Assembly: GCA_015680635.1 (NCBI GenBank)
Contig: JAABOA010000670.1
Span: 1-11,491, forward strand
Reading direction: 5' to 3'
Source of the DNA: Lunasporangiospora selenospora
Taxonomy: Eukaryota; Mortierellomycota; Mortierellomycetes; Mortierellales; Mortierellaceae
Length of the DNA stretch: 11,491 nucleotides
Positions 7,112 through 11,491 of this stretch are shown here, in pieces. Positions within the stretch are counted from its first letter, which is position 1; each line of letters begins with the position of its first letter. A program made the translations under genes and the position numbers. Under the pieces are notes generated by a model that worked only from the letters and a program-made list of their open reading frames with translations, was not told where the DNA came from and did no database searches.

Positions 7112-7117
7112 TTTATT
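7112..7117 (-). terminator. AATAAA polyadenylation-like signal for the Pro/Ser-rich gene
   Basis: The minus strand reads GAATAAAAAAG here, about 66 nt beyond the stop of the convergent gene at 7183 and only 28 nt from the ATPase stop. The 98-bp gap between the two stop codons must hold both 3' ends, so the convergent transcripts probably overlap. Confidence 0.45.
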
Positions 7118-7182
7118 CAAAGAGAAAAACAATCAAACAATATAGTATCGCTCCCTTTTCGACTCGCTCATCCTTTCGTCTC

Positions 7183-9087
7183 TCACTGATAGAAAGTGTG
7201 TTGTGGCGGTGCTGACGAAGGTGCCACCCAAAGTGGAGTCGGTGGTGGTGGGATGGGCGGTATCTGTGGTTGGGCTTGATGGTGTGGGTAAAGCGGTGCT
7301 ACCCCAGGGGGCGGTGGTGGTGGTGGCGGCAGTCCATTACCTGGAAGGTAGTACTGTGGTTGTTGATAACCTGGGTGTGGTCCCGAATAAGTGTTTGATC
7401 GGGAGAGGTTAGCACCATTCTGACCATAGTACCCCGGTATAGACCCGGGTACCGGATATGGCGTGAACTGAGCTGGTGGTTGCATTTGTGGTAGGGGTGG
7501 AGGTGCAATAATCTCATATCCACTGCCTCCACTGGGGCCTCCAGGCGTATAGCCATAGCCATAGATATTGGGGTTCCGTTGTTGCTGGAAATTATATTCT
7601 TGTTTGGCATCTTTCCAAAGCTTCTTAATCGCCGTGACAGGTCGTTGGACGCTGAATGATCGCCGGAGATAGACATCATTCGTTCCATGATTATTTTCAT
7701 ATGTCATCGGGACGATCGGAGGGGTGGGCATGGCAGGTACGCTGTACCTGTTGATGTTGGGATAGTAAGGATTCGTTGTGTTGGCTGTCGGATCGTAGAG
7801 AGGATAAACCCTTCCTGGAGTGGTTTCGCTTGCTCCATCGTTTGCATTTGGATGAACGCCAGCTTCGAACGCAGGCGCGCTGTTTAAATAGTCATTTCGA
7901 ACTGGGTCTTCAAAAGGGTTGTTCTCACTCGTGCTTTGAGTACCAATTGAAGGATTGGATTCTGTAGTTGTTGTGGACATTGATACCAACGACGATGTCG
8001 TACCTCCTGATACAGCTGGCGTAGTCCCTGTCAAAGAGGAGGAGCTGCTGCTGACTCTTTCGAGACTATTCCGTCGATCCGGACCATTGTTACTGTTATT
8101 GTCACCACTGCTGCTGTTGCTACCACTACTGCCTGAGACCTCAGAGGCAAGACTCCGGATATGGTAATCAGCAGCTTTCAAGCTAAGTGCATGGATGCGC
8201 TTACAAGGACTTGTCTCCGATTCAAGTATGGCTCCGCACTTCTTGCAACGATATACAGTCATGAGATCGGGCATCGTCGGTCCTTTCATGGCCATTGTTG
8301 TGGGCTGTAGGGAAAGAGGCGCTCCAGAAGCATCGGTTACCACTGGCGAGGTCAATGGTGGCGGGGCAACTATCTCTGGAGGGGCTCTGATGCTTGTTGG
8401 GCTACTTGAGGATGACGACGAATCATCGGCTAGTATTGCCGATACAAGGTCATTATCCAGATGAATATCTATCATTAGATCGATCAGGTCATTTTCCTCC
8501 CTCCGTTCACGCTCGCGGCGGGCTTCTGCAGCTGACTGGGTAGGGCCAGAAGCTGGAGGTGTTCGGTCTGGTTGAAGATTTCCTGGTATCAATGGCGCTG
8601 GAGAGTCCAATCCTGGAATCAATGGTTCTTCGATTTGAGGCCTCTGCGAGTAGGCGGGTGCCGGCACAGTAACTATGCCTACGTTTGGTTCTTGGGTCAT
8701 TCCTGACTCAAGAGGATAAGTACGACTGGATATGTTTGTTGTTGACGAGGCATGCATCTGTGGATAGGCATGGACGGCAATGTGTCCTGGAGGAATAATG
8801 GGATATGTTGGTACTGTAGGTACAACTGGGTAGTGTCCAAATGGTATTGTCCCCGGCAAAACCGCTGATGGTGCGGGTGAGGACATGGCGGGGTACTGGG
8901 CGGTAGAGTATGGCGGTCTTTGTGGTGGCAAATGCGATGTGTCCAGAGCCGGATAGAGCGACTGATGCGACAGCCGTTCTTCAACAGCGGTTGCAGGTGC
9001 AACAGTGGCTTCCTCGTAAGAAGGCGGAGCATCGTCGCTACCATCGTCTTCGGGACGGTAGGTCATTGGTGGCTGTCTTGTCGACAT
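7183..9087 (-). CDS. Pro/Ser-rich, mostly disordered protein with PPSY, NPF and a Cys/His cluster
   Basis: A single 634-codon exon; I do not recognise a named family. The N-terminus has an acidic PPSY motif (residues 21-24, DDAPPSYEEA), the kind of site bound by WW domains of Rsp5/Nedd4 ubiquitin ligases. After a Pro-rich tract comes a charged helix (ARRERERREENDLIDLMIDI, around 190-210) and a Ser run. The only folded-looking part is YRCKKCGAILESETSPC with Cys281, Cys284, Cys295 and His299, a possible zinc knuckle. Ser/Thr/Asn-rich sequence follows, then NPF (390-392, an EH-domain ligand), a basic helix (VTAIKKLWKDAKQEYNF) and a Pro/Tyr/Gly-rich tail with eight consecutive Pro. No signal peptide or membrane segment is evident. 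The motif set would suit an endocytic or ubiquitin-ligase adaptor, but short motifs occur by chance in disordered proteins. The start has A at -3 (ACAATG). Confidence 0.8.
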   Translation of the reverse strand: MSTRQPPMTYRPEDDGSDDAPPSYEEATVAPATAVEERLSHQSLYPALDTSHLPPQRPPYSTAQYPAMSSPAPSAVLPGTIPFGHYPVVPTVPTYPIIPPGHIAVHAYPQMHASSTTNISSRTYPLESGMTQEPNVGIVTVPAPAYSQRPQIEEPLIPGLDSPAPLIPGNLQPDRTPPASGPTQSAAEARRERERREENDLIDLMIDIHLDNDLVSAILADDSSSSSSSPTSIRAPPEIVAPPPLTSPVVTDASGAPLSLQPTTMAMKGPTMPDLMTVYRCKKCGAILESETSPCKRIHALSLKAADYHIRSLASEVSGSSGSNSSSGDNNSNNGPDRRNSLERVSSSSSSLTGTTPAVSGGTTSSLVSMSTTTTESNPSIGTQSTSENNPFEDPVRNDYLNSAPAFEAGVHPNANDGASETTPGRVYPLYDPTANTTNPYYPNINRYSVPAMPTPPIVPMTYENNHGTNDVYLRRSFSVQRPVTAIKKLWKDAKQEYNFQQQRNPNIYGYGYTPGGPSGGSGYEIIAPPPLPQMQPPAQFTPYPVPGSIPGYYGQNGANLSRSNTYSGPHPGYQQPQYYLPGNGLPPPPPPPPGVAPLYPHHQAQPQIPPIPPPPTPLWVAPSSAPPQHTFYQ

Positions 9088-9880
9088 TGTATGGAGATGA
9101 GCTTATTTGGAGAAAGTGTTGCTGCAGTTCTAGGGAATCTGCACGTTTTCTATACAGTCGGGTATATGTCTCCTGTTTGATGGTGCAGTTGTGGTGGTGG
9201 TCAACGGTCAAAAGGGAATGGCGTGGTGGATTGTGGTCAGCAAAAAGAAAGAGAAAAGGGTGCCGAGGAAAAAGATAGGATGGTCAAAGAGATGTAAATT
9301 ACTTCTCTCTCATTCTTGCTCAAGACAACGGAATAGAACAATGGAAATCACCCAACAGCCCAGTCACTCAGTCGACTTTGGCTGTCGCCCGCCACTTCCC
9401 GCCACGTGCGTGATAAGGCTTTCGAGCGTTTTTTTTTAAGTTGAGAAATTTTCTACTTTTGAAAAAAAAAAAAAAATAGGCAGCTTCAAGCTACTCTGAA
9501 TCTCTTGATTCTGTTGTTGATCCCTCCCCCTTGTTCTGGGCCCATGGGCACAGACCTTAGGCAAAACACTACTTATCACAGCCACACAGAATCAGTGAGT
9601 GGATTGAAAAAAAAATAAGAAAAGGAGAATAGAATTGTAGGATAGGGCGCACTTGTGGGTATGCAGGACATGACAGACAAACAACGTTACATGGAAAACG
9701 AGCAGGGAAAATAATGGGATGAGCGGGGAAAAAGAGATTAGGAGAACAATGTGGGACTAGTTACGGATATAGGGCACAGGGAGGAAAGAGTGGAGTGGAG
9801 AGGTTGCATACAAGGTGAAAGGAAAGAAAGAAGAAACGAGAGATAATCCAAAAACAGGGCAATCAGACTACAGTGGACGT
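9088..9880. other. Long intergenic region: promoter of the Pro/Ser-rich gene and 3' region of the CYRI gene
   Basis: These 793 bp lie between two minus-strand genes. The half nearest 9088 should be the promoter of the Pro/Ser-rich gene and holds the 9388-9417 motif cluster. Beyond a 14-A run (9463-9476) are two small inverted repeats (AGCTTCAAGCT at 9482-9492; GAATCTCTTGATTC at 9498-9511). From about 9600 to 9860 the plus strand is purine-rich, so the CYRI 3' untranslated region would be CT-rich. I see no RNA gene and no convincing coding frame. Confidence 0.45.
9388..9417. promoter_or_regulatory. Cluster of candidate factor sites upstream of the Pro/Ser-rich gene
   Basis: Within 30 bp lie a 10-bp tandem pair CCCGCCACTT/CCCGCCACGT (9388-9407, containing the E2F-like TTCCCGCC), an E-box CACGTG (9403-9408) and a GATA-factor site TGATAAG (9411-9417). 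They are 300-330 bp upstream of the start codon at 9087. The match is by consensus only. Confidence 0.4.
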
Positions 9881-10772
9881 TCACGCACACGTGGCCATAA
9901 GAGTCTTGATGGTCTTGGGTGTTGAAGCATCGTTAAGATGCTTTGTGTTGAACCGCAGTGCCGAGATCAGGTTGGGCGTATCGCTCGAATTGCCATGCGA
10001 GTGGATCGCTTTGACAGAGCTCTTGATATTGATAGGCGAGCTCTTGATAAATGCCCCCTGAGGGTCAATGTGATCGTAAATGATGATTGCGATCACCATA
10101 ACCCGTAGGCAAAAGGCTGTCGTCTCTGGCCGCTGTGGTGCGGCTCCTTTACTCTTCTTGTTACCATTGCTGACCGTGTTGTAACAAACAGTGGCCAGTG
10201 TAGCCAAACACTCCGAAACGCTCCGACCCACATTCTCTCGAGCCGCAAACTCGATCGTCACGTCGGTTACAGTCTTGAGCATCGGTGTTGGGTAAGCATA
10301 AAACATGGAGATTTGATTTGCGAGCTCATCCTCGTTCATGGCTGACTTGAGATCTGTCTCGTTTGAGAGTTTGCCACGCGAGAGACACCTCCGGTAGTAC
10401 GAAAAGTCATTCTGGATCTGTGGAATCTTCATCTTGATCGAATCAAACTCAAAAACAAAGTCGAGCAGCTGGCAGAGGATCTGGGCCAACGTCTGGTGAC
10501 GCTCAAGGTTTCTGTTGACGTCGCCGATGCACAATGTGCCGAGAATCTGGGGAAGGCAGCTCTCTAATTCAATCACAAAGTCGTAGTTGAGAGTCAGGAT
10601 GAGTTGTCTTAATTTTCATTAGCCGCCTCGGATGAAACTACAAGGCTTGATTGGATACTGTTCACTTACGGATAGTGATCGCGTATCTGTAAAACATCTT
10701 GAGCTTGGCAACAGCTGGACGAATCTGGTCCCATGCTTCGGCCTCAGTCTCGGGCGAGGGGTGTCCAATGGC
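9881..10772 (-). CDS. CYRI/FAM49 homologue, Rac1-binding regulator (5' exons not resolved)
   Basis: Two clear exons (10772-10670 and 10563-9881) join in phase 1 to give 261 residues matching most of animal CYRI (about 320 residues). Recognisable stretches include AIGHPSPETEAEAWDQIRP, KLKMFYRYAITI, QNDFSYYRRCLSR, YAYPTPMLKTVTD, FCLRVMVIAIIIYDH and the C-terminal RFNTKHLNDAST. CYRI binds active Rac1 and opposes WAVE-driven Arp2/3 actin branching. The adjacent Arg pair needed for Rac1 binding in mammalian CYRI-B is kept (codons at 10388-10393), so binding is likely preserved. The splice junction was chosen because it gives the same spacing as the animal protein between FYRYAI and the following LPQILGTL. 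The first roughly 60 residues, including the Gly2 myristoylation start expected for the family, are not found as an intact exon upstream (see findings). The acceptor at 10773-10774 (TCTTATAG) shows that at least one more exon precedes. Confidence 0.88.
10564..10669 (-). other. Intron of the CYRI gene
   Basis: On the minus strand the donor is ATCC|GTAAGT and the acceptor GAATTAG|AGAGC; 106 nt, phase 1, restoring CAG (Gln). An acceptor further upstream (ATTAAG|ACAACT), close to a CTAAT branch site, would need phase 2 and shifts the frame against this donor, so it was not chosen. Confidence 0.75.
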
Positions 10773-11491
10773 CTATAAGAACATGTAAGGTAAATTACAG
10801 TCGGTCAGTCTCATTGACTAATTTTGGCCGCACTACATTGAGCTAGGCCGAGGATCTCTAGACGCAGCAATTCACTCAGCATCGCTTGGGGACGGGTTGT
10901 CAAGCGTTTTGTCCTCAACGAAATGAGGGTAAATTTCGCCAAAAGACAGGAGAACTCTTTTGTGAAAGCTCCGTGCACTGCAAACCACATCTTTCAAAAT
11001 TCCATTGTCGTTTTAGGCTATATTTCCACAGAAGAGAAGTTGATATCTCCCAACAACAGTGCTCTAGTGGAGAAAGATGACCTGGCGAGCCTCCTGGAGA
11101 CAGGAGTAGGGTGTAAAACACACAAACCTGCACGATGTAGGAAAGAAAGAGAAGAAAGACACCCTTCCCCTTAAATCTCGGATAGTGCCGTGCTCGCGTG
11201 TTGGATGTGGTTCTTCAAGCAGTCGTTGAAAACTCTTCGTCCAATACCTCTTGGACAAGAGGCCTTGAACGGGGGGCTGTCCTGCTTTGTCTTATCTCTC
11301 CGCATCCCTTTTTTGACTCGCTTCATGGAGGTACGCGTCTGTGGCTCGCCTTGCCCCCCCTCTCTTTTTTCCCTTTCAGTAACAGCAGGTACGAGGTAAT
11401 GAGCAGAATCCCCTAGGCCTGGCCAACTCCCACCTTCACATCCTTTCTCGCCAACCTGACCACATGCATCCCCTCTCCCATCCCCCCCCCC
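10773..11491 (-). other. Upstream region of the CYRI gene: expected 5' exon(s) and promoter
   Basis: This should carry the first coding exon(s) and promoter of the CYRI gene. The only CYRI-like coding trace is the frame ending at 10872 (separate entry). The stretch further right has a 16-bp palindrome (CCTCTTG-GA-CAAGAGG, 11247-11262), CT-rich sequence on the plus strand (11340-11380 and 11430-11480) and a terminal run of eleven C. No other gene is supported on either strand. Confidence 0.4.
10872..11006 (-). pseudogene. Possible broken or mis-sequenced first exon of the CYRI gene
   Basis: On the minus strand one frame, open from 11006 to a TGA at 10874-10872, contains GEIYPHF followed by an acidic and Pro/Ser stretch (NPSPSDAE). 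As I recall it, animal CYRI-A has a similar N-terminus (EIENYPHF, then an acidic Asn/Pro segment). The frame begins with codons for Gly-Ile-Leu-Lys preceded by an ATG that is one base out of phase, where the family usually starts Met-Gly-x-Leu. It then stops before it can reach a donor compatible with the next exon. It is either a real exon with indels, a pseudogenic remnant or a chance resemblance. Confidence 0.35.

Noticed and set aside
9440-9880. tRNA or other structured RNA in the long intergenic region
   Set aside because: Only short hairpins (9482-9511) were seen; no cloverleaf, A/B box pair or terminator T-run arrangement was found.
10886-11174. Plus-strand open frames upstream of the CYRI gene (10886-11080, 10923-11174)
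   Set aside because: No recognisable pattern; the minus strand here shows a CYRI-like N-terminal trace instead.
11190-11416. Overlapping plus-strand frames near the right edge
   Set aside because: They share a CT-rich stretch that yields Leu/Phe/Ser/Pro-rich translations in any frame; no start context or family support.

Overview
The window is fungal nuclear DNA. Support comes from short spliceosomal introns (86-133 nt) with CTAAC/CTAAT-type branch points, CT-rich untranslated regions, a protein with a GPI-anchor-like tail and a large Ser/Pro-rich regulatory-type protein. A CYRI/FAM49 homologue, a Rac1-WAVE regulator I associate more with early-diverging fungi than with Dikarya, makes a Mucoromycota or Mortierellomycota source my best guess. 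That placement is inference.

Layout, left to right: (1) the 3' end of a Ser/Gly/Thr-rich protein with a hydrophobic GPI-type tail (+, 3-155); (2) a two-exon minus-strand gene with a HAX1-like C-terminal motif (660-2169), whose exon-exon junction is uncertain; (3) a minus-strand gene for a 204-residue Cys-rich protein with two zinc-finger-like clusters, a C-x3-C repeat array and a coiled coil (2337-2951); (4) a 477-bp head-to-head promoter region with repeated CATCA/TGATG inverted repeats; (5) a four-exon plus-strand gene for a 1124-residue P1B heavy-metal ATPase of the Pca1/CrpA type (3429-7084), with nine CC pairs in its N-terminal tail; (6) a convergent single-exon gene for a 634-residue Pro/Ser-rich protein with PPSY, NPF and a Cys/His cluster (7183-9087, -); (7) a long intergenic region; (8) a CYRI homologue (9881-10772, -) whose 5' exons are unclear or broken near the right edge, which ends in a poly-C run.

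The most interesting unit is the divergent pair at 2337-7084. Two Cys-rich proteins are transcribed head to head from one promoter region, and both carry Cys arrays built by short in-frame tandem repeats (12 bp in one, 57 bp in the other). One is a metal-exporting ATPase. The other is an unrecognised small protein that could bind metal or act as a regulator. A co-regulated metal-detoxification module is the simplest reading, but only the ATPase's function is supported by clear family signatures.
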